This document shows positions 25,672 to 35,930 of a DNA stretch of 64,000 bases, piece by piece. The notes beneath the pieces are model-generated. The model was not told where the DNA came from. It did no database searches and saw only the letters and a program-made list of their open reading frames with translations. The DNA comes from Deltaproteobacteria bacterium. Lineage in GTDB: Bacteria > UBA10199 > JACPAL01 > GCA-016699445. Where the stretch lies: assembly GCA_016699445.1 (NCBI GenBank), contig CP064976.1:558001-622000 (forward strand), read 5' to 3'. The first letter of the stretch is position 1; each line of letters starts with the position of its first letter. A program made the position numbers and the translations under genes.

Positions 25672-26280
25672 ATGGAAGTGCTTAAAAAATATTTTTCAAA
25701 ATATATCGGCTTAATCTTGAGCTTATCGAGCTTCATTCTTCTACCCCACTGCGCCTCAAATCTTAACTCGGCCCATTTTCCCAGTACTGAAGTCATCCAA
25801 ATAGCTCATTTAATTCAAGATGAGGTTCCACTATCCACGTCTCTTGACTCCTTAGAAATAGCTCATGAGATTGTGGCGATTAGCAAACAGTACGAAATGG
25901 ATCCCATTCTCATCATTTCAGTCATTAAAGTAGAAAGCCAATTTCGCCCTTATGCACATTCATCGGCAGGTGCCAGAGGTTTGATGCAGATCATGCCTTG
26001 CGTCATCAAAGATTATGGAAAAGAAACGGCTGTCACTCATGTATCTGAGCTTTTTTATCCTCAAAAAAATCTTCGTTTGGGTGTTCATTATCTAACTTAT
26101 CTCATGGAGAAATATAGTCATCATTGGGATCGAGCTATTGCAGCTTATAATTGGGGGCCTGCCTCTATTGATCAAAAGCTCCAGAATAAAATCCCCTTGC
26201 CTAAAGTATATTATAAAAAAGTGATGGATTCTTATCGTTATTTTCAAGAAAAGCTGACTTCTTCCGAAAATCTATCTTAA
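25672..26280 (+). CDS. Lytic transglycosylase (SLT/GEWL domain), probable lipoprotein
   Basis: A 202-residue protein. The N-terminal hydrophobic segment (IGLILSLSSFILLPHCAS) ends in a possible lipobox LPHC, so outer-membrane anchoring is likely. The C-terminal SLT domain shows the catalytic Glu in IKVESQFRPYAHSSAGARG, then GLMQIMP, and AIAAYNWGPASI. It would cleave peptidoglycan glycan strands non-hydrolytically. It begins 50 bp after the phasin-like gene terminator and has an AGGAG site; it runs into queC 10 bp later. Confidence 0.88.
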   Translation: MEVLKKYFSKYIGLILSLSSFILLPHCASNLNSAHFPSTEVIQIAHLIQDEVPLSTSLDSLEIAHEIVAISKQYEMDPILIISVIKVESQFRPYAHSSAGARGLMQIMPCVIKDYGKETAVTHVSELFYPQKNLRLGVHYLTYLMEKYSHHWDRAIAAYNWGPASIDQKLQNKIPLPKVYYKKVMDSYRYFQEKLTSSENLS

Positions 26281-26289
26281 TAAAAAATC

Positions 26290-26976
26290 ATGGTTAAAAA
26301 ATCAGCTTTGGTTATTTTGTCGGGGGGATTGGATTCCACAACGGCTCTTTACATGAGTCAGAACGATCGAAAAACTGTCAAAACGATTACTTTTGATTAT
26401 GGGCAAAAATCTGCTTCAAAAGAAATTAATGCAGCTAAAAGAATTTCACACTCCCTCAATATTCCTCATGAAGTCTTTTCACTTAATTGGCTTTCAGCAA
26501 TTACAAAAACAGCTTTAGTCAACACACAAGCAGATATTCCCAATCCGACTCTTTCTGATTTGGATCAATTTAAACAAAGCTCCCTCAACGCTCAAAAAGT
26601 ATGGGTACCTAATCGCAATGGACTCTTTTTAAATATTGCAGCCACGATTGCTGAAGCTCAAAGTATTGATGTCATCATGACAGGATTTAATGCTGAAGAA
26701 GCCGTGACGTTTCCGGATAATAGCTCTGAGTTTTTAAAAACTGCCAATGACTTCTTCTCCTATTCAACTCTCTCAAAAGTTGTTGTCGAAAGCCCAACAC
26801 TTCATATGACTAAAAATCAGATTGCTTCTAAAGCTAAGGATTTAGCTATCCCTTTTTCAAGCCTTTGGTTTTGTTATGAAGGCCAGGAGACTCCGTGTCG
26901 AGCCTGTGAATCATGTCAGAGAAATTTTAGAGCTTTTCAACAAGTAGGGATTGCAGATCCTTTCAAATCTTCTTAA
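26290..26976 (+). CDS. queC: 7-cyano-7-deazaguanine synthase QueC
   Basis: A 228-residue ATP-dependent QueC. Seen: P-loop LSGGLDSTTAL, FDYGQKSASKE, the MTGFNAEE motif and the C-terminal zinc ligands in CYEGQETPCRACESCQRN. It converts 7-carboxy-7-deazaguanine to preQ0 with ATP and ammonia. It is followed by a DUF366 gene and queE in the same direction, forming a queuosine-precursor cluster. tgt lies upstream at 19214. Confidence 0.94.
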   Translation: MVKKSALVILSGGLDSTTALYMSQNDRKTVKTITFDYGQKSASKEINAAKRISHSLNIPHEVFSLNWLSAITKTALVNTQADIPNPTLSDLDQFKQSSLNAQKVWVPNRNGLFLNIAATIAEAQSIDVIMTGFNAEEAVTFPDNSSEFLKTANDFFSYSTLSKVVVESPTLHMTKNQIASKAKDLAIPFSSLWFCYEGQETPCRACESCQRNFRAFQQVGIADPFKSS

Positions 26977-26985
26977 GGGCACCTG

Positions 26986-27543
26986 ATGCTAGTTAAATTC
27001 TTGGATCCATCCATCGATTATGACGGAACACAATTAGCGCCTCATTGGATTTTTAAAAACTTCCAAGTCCTTGGGAATAGCCTCGTAGCCTTCTCAGGTA
27101 AATGCGATGTTGCCCTCGATAAAATGGTAGATCTCGTGGATGTTCAGCAGAAAAAACCCATCTATAGCCAAAACATGATTCACTTCATCGGCGAGTTTTT
27201 TGGAATTAACCTGGAAACAACAATCCTCTACCAACGACTCTTAGTCAGTCTGGCTCAACAAGAACTTATCAGTCGTACAAAAAAACATCATCTAGTCCGT
27301 GGTGGGAATGATCTCTACGATGAAGATGCAAAACTCTCTGTTTCTATAGCCACGGCATCACCTGTTTCCACATTGATTCATTTTGGAATCAATATTGAAA
27401 GCAAAGGTACTCCTGTCAAAACAAAGGGGTTGTTGGATTACGGAATCAATCCAACAGAAATTGGAAAAGCTATTCTTGAAAGTTTTAAACATGAATTTCT
27501 GAGCGCACAAGAAGCCAGATCCAAAGTGAGGCCTGTTTACTAA
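26986..27543 (+). CDS. DUF366 family protein in a queuosine cluster
   Basis: A 185-residue protein recognised as DUF366 from YDGTQLAPHWIFKNF, SLVAFSGKCDV, the QNMIHFIGEFFG segment, RGGNDLYDEDAKLSVSIATA and LIHFGINIESKGTPVKT. The biochemical role of DUF366 is not established to my knowledge. It lies 9 bp after queC and overlaps queE by 1 bp, in the place where queD (6-carboxytetrahydropterin synthase) is often found. No queD is visible in the window. A role in queuosine precursor synthesis, perhaps at the QueD step, is inferred from position only. Confidence 0.8.
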   Translation: MLVKFLDPSIDYDGTQLAPHWIFKNFQVLGNSLVAFSGKCDVALDKMVDLVDVQQKKPIYSQNMIHFIGEFFGINLETTILYQRLLVSLAQQELISRTKKHHLVRGGNDLYDEDAKLSVSIATASPVSTLIHFGINIESKGTPVKTKGLLDYGINPTEIGKAILESFKHEFLSAQEARSKVRPVY

Positions 27544-28301
27544 TGGAAAATGACGCTTCAATCATCGAAATATTTTCCTCCTATCAAGGAGAAGGCACTC
27601 ATGTTGGAGAAAGACAGCTCTTTATTCGTTTCCAAGATTGTGAACTTTCCTGTAAATTTTGTGATACACCGCTGACGTTTGTTCCAAATAAATTTTGCCG
27701 TTTGGAATCTCCGGCTTTTTCAAAAAAATACCAACATCTCCCCAACCCTATTTCACAGGCCACCCTCAATAAAATCATCGGTGATTTTAATGATGAAACC
27801 ATCGTCCTCACCGGCGGGGAGCCTCTTCAAAAAGTTTATTTTTTAAGAGAATGGTTGCCCCAAGTGAAAGAGCATTATCCTCAAAGAAAAATCATGGTGG
27901 AAACTGCGGGTGTTCATTTTGGGGAATTTATCGAATTAGCAGAATGGATTGATATTGTGAGCATGGATATCAAACTCCCCTCTTCCACAGGAATGCACCC
28001 TTGGTGGCGCGAGCATGAAGCTTTTTTAAAAGCTGTTCAACGAGCTCCTTCAAAAAAAGAAACGTATATCAAAATTGTCATTTCAGGAGAGACTGAAGAA
28101 AAAGATATTTTGAAAGCGACTCAATTGATTGCTTCGATGGATGCAACACTCCCTGTCATTCTTCAACCAGCCTCTCTCTATGGGCGTTTTCGTTCTATTC
28201 CTACCATTGATCAAATTGCACATTGGGAAGACATGATAAAGCCAACACTCAAAAACCTTCGCATCATTCCTCAGATTCACAAACAGATGGGAATCTTATG
28301 A
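27543..28301 (+). CDS. queE: 7-carboxy-7-deazaguanine synthase QueE (radical SAM)
   Basis: A 252-residue radical SAM enzyme. Seen: FSSYQGEGTHVGERQLFIRF, the cluster motif CELSCKFCDT (CxxxCxxC) and LTGGEPL for SAM binding, then METAGV. It rearranges 6-carboxytetrahydropterin to 7-carboxy-7-deazaguanine. The insertion after the cluster (about residues 45-70) is moderate. It overlaps the DUF366 gene by one base and dgt by 4 bp, so the four genes appear co-translated. Confidence 0.93.
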   Translation: MENDASIIEIFSSYQGEGTHVGERQLFIRFQDCELSCKFCDTPLTFVPNKFCRLESPAFSKKYQHLPNPISQATLNKIIGDFNDETIVLTGGEPLQKVYFLREWLPQVKEHYPQRKIMVETAGVHFGEFIELAEWIDIVSMDIKLPSSTGMHPWWREHEAFLKAVQRAPSKKETYIKIVISGETEEKDILKATQLIASMDATLPVILQPASLYGRFRSIPTIDQIAHWEDMIKPTLKNLRIIPQIHKQMGIL

Positions 28302-29434
28302 GAACCAGACAGGACTATGAGCAATGTGAATCAAAAATCCTTGCCGCCTATGCGATGCATAGTGCTGATAGCCAAGGACGTGAATATCCTGAAGAAGAAC
28401 ATTCTTACCGAACGGCATTTCAAAGAGATCGTGATCGAGTCGTTCATTCAAATGCTTTTCGACGTTTAGAATACAAGACCCAGGTCTTTGTGTATCATGA
28501 AGGAGATCATTACCGCACACGACTCACACATAGCTTGGAAGGCTCTCAAATAGCACGATCCATTGCTCGCATGATGGGACTTAATGAAGATCTATCAGAA
28601 GCCATTATATTAGCCCATGATTTGGGGCACACTCCTTTTGGGCATTCGGGAGAAGTGGTTTTAAATCGCTTAATGAAAAAATTTGGGGGTTTTGAGCACA
28701 ATCGTCAATCCCTGCGTATTGTCACACTTTTGGAAGATCGCTACCCTCACTTTCCAGGACTCAATCTCACCTATGAAGTTCGGGAAGGTTTGGCCAAGCA
28801 TCAATCCGCATATGACAAACCCAATGCTCAAGCGACATTTAAGAAAAAAGGCAATCCCACTCTTGAAGCTCAGATTGTCAATATTGCCGATGAAATCGCT
28901 TATTCCAACCACGACCTGGATGATGGCTTACGCTCTGGGCTTATCAATCTCAAACAACTTAAAAATGTCCAACTATGGGAAGAACATTTTCAAAAGCACG
29001 AAGACGACAAAATTCAAATACGACAAACGATTCGTTCTTTAATCAACCACTTCGTTCTCGATCTTGTGACTGAAACAGAATCACGTCTCAAAGACGCCAA
29101 AATAAAATCCCTTTCGGATATTCGAAACAGCAAATCCAGACTCGTCTCTCTGTCTAAGGATTTTGATATGAAAAACAGAGAGCTTAAATCCTTCTTGCGC
29201 GACTTTATGTATCACCATCATCGGGTAGAACGCATGGCGAATAAAACTGAAATTATCATGGAAGGTCTTTTTAAAACCTATTTGAAAAACCCCAAAACGC
29301 TTCCTCCCGAGGTTTATGAAAAAGCCAAAAAACGTGATCTGGAAAGAACTGTTTGTGATTATATCGCAGGGATGACGGATCGCTTTGCTTTGGAAGAATA
29401 TAAACGTCTCTTTGATCCTTTAGAAAAGGTCTGA
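28298..29434 (+). CDS. dgt: Deoxyguanosinetriphosphate triphosphohydrolase-like protein (HD domain)
   Basis: A 378-residue HD-domain dNTPase. Seen: FQRDRDRVVHSNAFRRLEYKTQVF, then RTRLTHSLEGSQIARSIA (H), and ILAHDLGHTPFGHSGE with the HD metal site. NIADEIAYSNHDLDDGL supplies the last metal Asp. It hydrolyses dNTPs to nucleoside and triphosphate. ATG 28298 overlaps the queE stop (ATGA) and is preferred to the longer reading frame from 28223 inside queE. Confidence 0.92.
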   Translation: MRTRQDYEQCESKILAAYAMHSADSQGREYPEEEHSYRTAFQRDRDRVVHSNAFRRLEYKTQVFVYHEGDHYRTRLTHSLEGSQIARSIARMMGLNEDLSEAIILAHDLGHTPFGHSGEVVLNRLMKKFGGFEHNRQSLRIVTLLEDRYPHFPGLNLTYEVREGLAKHQSAYDKPNAQATFKKKGNPTLEAQIVNIADEIAYSNHDLDDGLRSGLINLKQLKNVQLWEEHFQKHEDDKIQIRQTIRSLINHFVLDLVTETESRLKDAKIKSLSDIRNSKSRLVSLSKDFDMKNRELKSFLRDFMYHHHRVERMANKTEIIMEGLFKTYLKNPKTLPPEVYEKAKKRDLERTVCDYIAGMTDRFALEEYKRLFDPLEKV

Positions 29435-29450
29435 TATAAGCCCGAGTCTC

Positions 29451-31353
29451 ATGACTCAAAATCCTATTTTTGAAAAGAATCTACAATCACTTCGTAAATA
29501 TCATCCTCAATTGGCCCAACAAATAGAAACTCTTCAGGAGATTCCCGCTGTAGTGGTAAAAAAAACAGAAATTGGAGAGATGAATATCGCCTGTCAATTT
29601 GCCGATGGGAGTTCAAAATGGTTTTATCCAGAACCATCCCCTCAAAAATATTCTGAAAAGTTTATGTCTCAGGAAACTTTTTCTAATCCCCGCATGCTTG
29701 TTTTTTTGGGTTTTGGTTTGGGGCTACACTTTCTTGAATTTTTCAAAAAACCTCACACTCTCAATCAGGTCATTTTAATATTTGAAAATCAGATTCATTT
29801 TTTTAAAAAGCTCTCGAACTCTCTGACTTTTCAGAAGCATTCTCTTCTACAAAAATTTTTTGGATTATTGGAAATGAGATAGAGAAAGTTAAACTTTTTC
29901 TAAATGCTTTTTATGCATCAGGACCTTGGTTAATGCTTGCAGATGCGGTCGAATATATCAATTTTCCACCCAGTTGTCAGAGTAATCCAACTTATTATCT
30001 TACAATCCAGGATCTGATTCCTAAAGCAATTGCACATCATTTTAACCGAGTTTTCAGCGATCCATACGATGCTTATCGCGGAGCAGAAAATATTTTTAAA
30101 AATCTTCCTCGTGTTTTTCAAATGCCATCTTTTGACAAAGCAAAAGGATTTTTAAAAGGCAAACCCGCCCTCTTGGTGGCTTCAGGACCTTCGTTGACAG
30201 AGTCTTTACCTATTCTTCAAAAAATCCAGGATCAGGTTTTGATGATTGCCTGCCCTTCCGCACTTTCGCTTCTCATAAAAAATAATATTAAACCTCATCT
30301 TTGGCTCAATATTGAGCGTGATGAAAACGTGGGCGATCTTTTTCGTGATCTTTCAGAAAAACCCAAACACATTTTTATTGCCCCACCGTTGGTTCATCCC
30401 AAATGTTTTGAAACTAATGGGGGTTATAACACTTTTTTACTAAGCCAAGGCTTGTTTGCTCAATGGCTTCCTTTTGCTAGTCAGCCGATTGATTTTGGAC
30501 ACTCAGCAGCCAATGCGGCTTTTCGAATTTTGGAAATTTTAGAATGTAATGAGATTTATCTAGTAGGACAGGATTTGAGTTACACCAAAAATCAGGAAAG
30601 CCATGTCTCTGGAGCTTGGGAAGAGACAAAGCGATTTTCCGAAAATCTACAAAAAGAAAACAGACAAACCCTTCAAGTCGAGGGAAATGACGGCCAACCT
30701 ATCCTGACAAATCTCTATTGGTATACTTATTTAAAAAATTTCACTGAGCAGCTGATTCCTTTTTTTAAAGGAAAGATTTTTAATGTGATTCCTCAAAATT
30801 TTGGAGCCAAAATTTCAGGAGTCACGCGTATAGATCCTACAGATCTCTTGGAAAAATTCAAAAATCAAAAAGAGGATTTTGTTGAGGTTTTAAAAGAAAA
30901 TCTTTTACCACCTACAGACACGGAGCAAAGAGATATTCACGAACTTTTTTCTCAAAAATAAAAACGGCGATCCTATGTCTTCGACAAGTGATTGATGAAA
31001 ATAAAAAGTTTTCTCTCAAATGTAAGGAGATCACTTTTACTCCATCATTTATGAATCGAAAGACAGAAGAAGCTCTCCCTCTATGGAAACAGTTTTTAGA
31101 TGATTTTGCGATATTTTGTAATCGCTACTACATAGCAAAACCTGCCCAACCAGAGATTCAGCATGCCTATCGACATTTTTTTCATTCAATTATTCAGGGT
31201 CTTATGGTTAAAAACCAAATCGAATTTTTCAGCAGTGCCAAAGATTTGGATGGTGATTTTCCAGAAATTAATCGCAAGCTCGATCTTATCTTTAATATGC
31301 TCAAAGATGAGTCTTATTGGGCTGAGATGATGCTGGATCTGATTAAAGATTAA
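29451..31353 (+). pseudogene. Maf/DUF115-type motility accessory glycosyltransferase, two frameshifts
   Basis: Three frames join into one Maf-family protein of about 635 residues. 29451 to about 29860 gives the N-terminal part with LVFLGFGLGLHFLEFF. After the T6 run at about 29859-29864 the frame continues WIIGNEIEKVKLFLNAFY and the central DUF115 core with KPALLVASGPSLTESLP and HLWLNIERDENVG. After CAAAAATAA at 30954-30962 the frame continues KIKTAILCLRQVIDENKKF to the stop at 31353. One extra T and one extra A restore it. Maf proteins transfer nonulosonic acids onto flagellin, matching the leg operon. The 3' end overlaps the ferritin-like gene by 4 bp. Confidence 0.8.
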
Positions 31354-31877
31354 TCGCCGGCAGCTGTATCTACGTCTTCTGAATCTACATCAGGGCCGAG
31401 CTCTGTTCCCACTTTTTCAATTTGAGCTTTTAAGAGATTTTGATGTTCTATTTCTTCATCTCGGAGTTCTGCAAAAAGTTCACGTATTTGGGGATCTTTA
31501 ATGTATTCAAGAGCGGCAGCAAAAAACTTTTCAGCCTTGATTTCACTACTCATGGCCACTTCCAAAGCGGCGCGTGGTGACATAAAAGAACGCGGAGCTC
31601 CATAATCGGGAGCTTCAATATCATCAATCATGTCAATATTTACCCGTGATGGAATATTGGGGAATAACTTTGCCCGACGACTGGAAAGCTCCTTACCATG
31701 CTTGGCTTCATTGACAGCCATCATATTAAAAAAATCGGCTGCATCGCCTTTATAGGCAGAACCTAAAAGATCACAAAAGCTTTTGTAGCGCTCCTCAGCT
31801 TCTTGTTCGATCAAAATAGCCAAATCTAAAGCATCCATAAGACTGATTTTGGTAAAATCGATTTTTGTATTAAGCAT
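31350..31877 (-). CDS. Ferritin-like/rubrerythrin-type di-iron protein
   Basis: A 175-residue four-helix ferritin-like protein. Metal-ligand patterns are AILIEQEAEERYKSF, NEAKHGKEL, SSEIKAEKFFA and RDEEIEHQNLL, i.e. paired ExxH motifs. There is no rubredoxin zinc-ribbon at the C-terminus, so it is an erythrin-type rather than a full rubrerythrin. It probably binds a di-iron centre and acts in peroxide or iron handling. ATG 31877 is chosen because GGAG lies 7 bp upstream, giving four residues fewer than the longest frame. Confidence 0.8.
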   Translation of the reverse strand: MLNTKIDFTKISLMDALDLAILIEQEAEERYKSFCDLLGSAYKGDAADFFNMMAVNEAKHGKELSSRRAKLFPNIPSRVNIDMIDDIEAPDYGAPRSFMSPRAALEVAMSSEIKAEKFFAAALEYIKDPQIRELFAELRDEEIEHQNLLKAQIEKVGTELGPDVDSEDVDTAAGD

Positions 31878-31958
31878 TATCGTCTCCATTTCTTAATGGC
31901 CGCAACGTATCGTCTACTTAATCAGGAACAATGATTTTAAACAGGTTTTGATAAAAAT

Positions 31959-33673
31959 TTAATAAATAGTCTGGTAAGCTTTCCAATTAGTATAGATTTT
32001 TTTTACATAATCCCGTGTTTCGCCATAGGGGATCTCTTCTATAAACTCTTCTTCGGACAACCCATGGCGCTGTTTGAGCCATTGAGAAACCGCGAATTCA
32101 CCGGCATTATAAGAAGCCACGGTGGCATACCATTTTCCAGCAAAGAGATTATCGAGCTTTTTAAGATAAAAAACAGAAAGTTCGATATTGGTCAAAGGGT
32201 CTCGGAGCCAAGAAGGTGTAAAAACACTCCAGCCAGCTTCCTTAGAAAGTTTACGCCCTGTATAGGGCATGATCTGCAAAAGCCCAATAGCACCTACAGG
32301 TGAAACAATTGATGGTCGGTAACGACTCTCCTGCCTCATAATCGCATAGACCAAAAATGGATCGATAAAGTTTTGATGGCGTTTGATCTCTGAAAATAAA
32401 AAATCAGCATAGGGCAAACGGTATTCGGTATCTTGAGTGGGAATGCGAAAATGAAATCGATAAGCATCAGATTTTTTAACAAATCTCCTCGGATCATTGG
32501 GAAGTGGGAGGCCTTCCCACTGAGAATCATCATTGTTTTGTCGGGCTAAACGTATCTCGACCTCAGCATCTGCGATGAGATCCAAAGAGGTGAGTGTATA
32601 TATTTTGTCCAAATAAGAAGATGCGGAAAATTCCTTTTCCTCTTCACTCCATTGAAGTCCTACAGGCGTCCACCAACTTTTATAATCAGTCCCAATTCCC
32701 AGACGATTGAGTCTTTCTGCCGCACGGACGGCATAATAAGTCGCCGGGTACATTTGAATAATATTTTGATAAACTTCCTGAGGCTTTTCTCCAGTTTTGT
32801 TTTTTTTATTTTTTTCCAACGATCGAGCTTTCCAATAAAGCAGCTGAGCTGTTTCTCCTTGTTGAATCGCCTCTTCATAACTATCCAGAGCCTCTCGATA
32901 ATGACCTAAACGATACTGAGACCAGGCAATCTTCCCCAATAATCACGCCGTTCCTGATTGTTTTTTGTCTTCTTCAACACTTGCTTCAAAGCAGGTATAG
33001 CGTCTTCGTATTGTCCGGCATCTTGGTACAAAAAAGCTATCTTGCGCAGAGCTTCATGTGCTTGTGGAGATTTAGGATAGCGTGCCATCATCAAGCGATT
33101 AGCCTCAATCGCTGTTTTAAAATCCTGACTTCTAGCGGCTGATTGAGACAGACGCACCAAAAACTGAACTCCTGTCTTTGAGCGTGAATGAGGAGGGCCC
33201 ACGAGTTTTTGATAAACTTCTTTGGCTTTTGTGTATTGTCTTGAATCAAAATAGCAATCCGCACTGGCGATCAATGTAGAGGCATTGGCACAATCATATT
33301 TTTCAACAACCGGTTCGGGAATTTCTAGTGGAGGACATTCTTCATGAGATCGAGAGATCGTACGTGCCAAATCAGCCCAACGACTCTCGGGATAATTGGC
33401 TTCCAAATCTGAAAAGACACCCTTGGCCTCAATACATTTTTTTTCGCTCCACAGAGATTGGGCATAATCAAAAAGTACGTAGTCCTGAATACCGGTAGCT
33501 TCATGAGAAATCTTTTCCAGTTTTTTTGAAGCTTCTTCAAAATGACCTTGCTGCAAAAGCATATGGCCTGAAAGGAAATATTTTTTTAGTAGGGAAATCT
33601 CGTTGGCAAAAAGAAAATGACTGAAAAAAATCAGCCACAGAAAAAAAACAGAAAATCGTTTAAGCCTGCTCAT
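31959..33673 (-). pseudogene. slt: Soluble lytic transglycosylase (Slt-type, TPR-rich), frameshifted
   Basis: Two minus-strand frames (33673-32906, then 32939-31959) make one Slt-like periplasmic protein of about 571 residues. There is a signal peptide (FSVFFLWLIFFSHFLFANE), then several TPR-like helical repeats (for example AGQYEDAIPALKQVLKKT and GHYREALDSYEEAI). A C-terminal SLT domain has the catalytic Glu in IMRQESRYRPSIVSPVGA, GLLQIMP and VASYNAGE. The frames join at RRDYWGK if one G is added to the run of four at about 32937-32940. It cleaves peptidoglycan, perhaps making room for the pilus secretin encoded just upstream. Confidence 0.82.
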
Positions 33674-33726
33674 AAGGAGAGCCTGTTTAGAAACTGTTTT
33701 AAAAAATGTAAAGGCCTAGTCTATTA

Positions 33727-35301
33727 TTATGACTGGACAATTTTAGGTGTGATGAAAATCATCAACTCACCATCAGAGCGGGTTTTGGCTTTATTCTTAA
33801 AAAGATATCCCATCACAGGAATATTTTGCAGTCCCGGCACACCATTTTTTTGGTTGGTGGTTTTTTGTTTAAACAAACCACCGATAACGGCTGTTTCTCC
33901 ATCTTTCACCACCACAGTCGTATTGGCCGTGTTATCCAAAATGGCAGGGATACCATCGACAGTTTTTGAAAAATCAGCTTCACTCTCGATAGCCTGGATT
34001 TGCATTTTGATATAATCATCAATGGATATCTGAGGAGTCACTGTCAGCTCAATACCGGTATTGATTTCCTGCAAACCAGAACTACTGGAAGAGCTGGATG
34101 AGCTTGATGTCCCCACACTGATATTCGAAGTCGATTTGACATAAATCTTAGTACCACTGCGAATTTTTGAAGGCATATTATTAAGAGTCATCACCGTGGG
34201 TTTTGACAAAATCTGGATATCACCTTTACTCTCAGCGGCTGTCAGCTGGTTTTCAATGTTAAAACCACCAACACTGCCAATCAACATACCGATCCCACTC
34301 GTCGGATTTGCGGCACCTAAATTGACATTAAGAGGATTTCCTGTATCTCCATTCAATCCTACTTCTGCAGTTCCACTCGTCGTAAATTTTCCAGCACTTC
34401 CATTAACTCCCCAGCGAATACCCAAAGCTCGCGAAAAGTTTTTACTCGCATCGACAATACGCGCTTCAATCTGCACCTGCTGATCCCGATTATCCATCTG
34501 ATCAATAATATTATTAATATTGCCTACCACAGCATCACGATCTTTTACTGTGAGCGTATTGGTTCGATCATCATTGATGACAGAACCACGATCTGAAAGA
34601 AGGGTTTTGATTTTTTCCGTTAAGTCTTTGGCAGTCGCATATTTGAGGTGGAATGTCTGAGTACGCAAATCGGTACCACCAGCAAAAGCATCTGGCTTGC
34701 CAATGCGCAGCACTTTTTCTTCCATCGCATATTCATAGCCATTTACGCGCAAAATCGATCGCATCGCGTCAATTAAAGCAATATCCTCAAAAGAAAGTGT
34801 CACGCGTCCTGATAGATCTTCAGGAGTAATAAGATTTAAACCGGCACATTTGGAGAGCATCTTGAGAACGTCGGCTAAATTAGCATCCCGAAATTCGATC
34901 ATGTATTCCTGATTTTTTTTATTAACCACCATCGGATCTATGTAGTTCTCTACGCTGAGATGAAATTCTTTTTCCTCATCCTTAATAACCACTTCATTGG
35001 GTAAAATTTTATCTACCTTAAAACGGCCCATCTCCTCCCCTTCCTTCAGCATCTTTCCTGAAAGAAGAGCCATTTTCATTTTTCCATAAATCACACCTTG
35101 AACCAAAAAACTATTTGGATCCAATTCACTACCAGCCTTGGTTTCAGGAGAAAAAGGACTTCTTAAGCTGGGATTGAGCATATTGCTGTTTTGGTCCAGC
35201 TGATCGAGAGCCAGATCTGAAAGAGGCATGGCCTCCACACTCAATGTCGCTAGGCATATTGAAAGAGCTAAGAAAATTGAGCTGGTTTTTAGTGATTTCA
35301 T
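33727..35301 (-). CDS. Type IV pilus / MSHA-type outer-membrane secretin (PilQ/MshL-like)
   Basis: A 524-residue secretin. Signal peptide about residues 1-24. A short N-terminal region includes GVIYGKMKMALLSGKML. A secretin STN/N0-like domain (FRDANLADVLKMLSKCAGLN..RVTLSFED) is followed by an N1 domain (TFHLKYATAKDLTEKIKTLL) and the C-terminal secretin beta-barrel (VQIEARIVDASKNFSRALGI to GELMIFITPKI). A run of ten serines lies at a gate loop near residue 400. It forms the pore for pilus exit. It is the last gene of a minus-strand pilMNO-secretin group and overlaps pilO by 4 bp. Confidence 0.9.
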   Translation of the reverse strand: MKSLKTSSIFLALSICLATLSVEAMPLSDLALDQLDQNSNMLNPSLRSPFSPETKAGSELDPNSFLVQGVIYGKMKMALLSGKMLKEGEEMGRFKVDKILPNEVVIKDEEKEFHLSVENYIDPMVVNKKNQEYMIEFRDANLADVLKMLSKCAGLNLITPEDLSGRVTLSFEDIALIDAMRSILRVNGYEYAMEEKVLRIGKPDAFAGGTDLRTQTFHLKYATAKDLTEKIKTLLSDRGSVINDDRTNTLTVKDRDAVVGNINNIIDQMDNRDQQVQIEARIVDASKNFSRALGIRWGVNGSAGKFTTSGTAEVGLNGDTGNPLNVNLGAANPTSGIGMLIGSVGGFNIENQLTAAESKGDIQILSKPTVMTLNNMPSKIRSGTKIYVKSTSNISVGTSSSSSSSSSSGLQEINTGIELTVTPQISIDDYIKMQIQAIESEADFSKTVDGIPAILDNTANTTVVVKDGETAVIGGLFKQKTTNQKNGVPGLQNIPVMGYLFKNKAKTRSDGELMIFITPKIVQS

Positions 35302-35930
35302 GTCTTGCCTCCTCCACCACTGTCCGCGGTGGGCTGCGTTCCTTTAGGATCATTTGCCGGTTTATTGGGATTTTTTTCAAAGCGGTAAATATTTCCCTCG
35401 AGTGTCATTTCGATTTCGTCTTGTTCTGTTTTTTTATCCGAAGACTTTAAATAAATTTCATCAATATTGAATAAAGCGGGGAATTGTTCGAGGCGGTCAA
35501 TATATTGGACAATTTCCGGAAACAATCCATTGATCTGCATTCCAAAAGCCGTTTTAGAATAACCTTCACCATAATTTGGTGATTGATACCCCAGCTTTTG
35601 AATAGCGATATTCCCCAAAAATGAGCGGTCTGTCAGAGCATTCAACAGAGATGTCACTTCCTGATAATCAGAATTGATCTCGCCCAACAATACTTTCATC
35701 TTCACACCCTTTGCATGAAGAGTTTCTGTTTTTTCCAAAGTGGGCGTTGCTGCTGAAAAATTTTCCAGAGCCTGCTTTTCCATATTCATATTGGAGATAT
35801 GAGTTGTGGTATCTTGGATGACTTTCTGAAAAGGCTTGTATGCTATTTTGGGAACAACGGATAATAGCGCCAAAACCAATCCTGCAAAAAGAGCCAGTTC
35901 TTTTTTAGTGGCATTACGACCTAGATTCAT
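35298..35930 (-). CDS. pilO: PilO-like inner-membrane alignment protein
   Basis: A 210-residue bitopic protein with a short cytosolic start, one membrane helix (LALFAGLVLALLSVVPKIAY), a coiled-coil stretch and a ferredoxin-like periplasmic domain (LLNALTDRSFLGNIAIQKLG). The C-terminal tail is Gly/Pro-rich. Size, topology and position directly after pilN identify it as PilO. With PilN it links the PilM ring to the secretin. A separate pilP is not visible; the C-terminal tail is too short to replace it. It overlaps pilN and the secretin gene by 4 bp each. Confidence 0.8.
   Translation of the reverse strand: MNLGRNATKKELALFAGLVLALLSVVPKIAYKPFQKVIQDTTTHISNMNMEKQALENFSAATPTLEKTETLHAKGVKMKVLLGEINSDYQEVTSLLNALTDRSFLGNIAIQKLGYQSPNYGEGYSKTAFGMQINGLFPEIVQYIDRLEQFPALFNIDEIYLKSSDKKTEQDEIEMTLEGNIYRFEKNPNKPANDPKGTQPTADSGGGGKT

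Noticed and set aside
30974..30991. CTTCGACAAG as a further interspersed repeat
   Set aside because: Only the short core matches, and the sequence reads as coding within the reconstructed Maf protein.
34068..34110. Serine run in the secretin as a frameshift-prone repeat
   Set aside because: Codons are mixed, the frame is intact and low-complexity gate loops are common in secretins.
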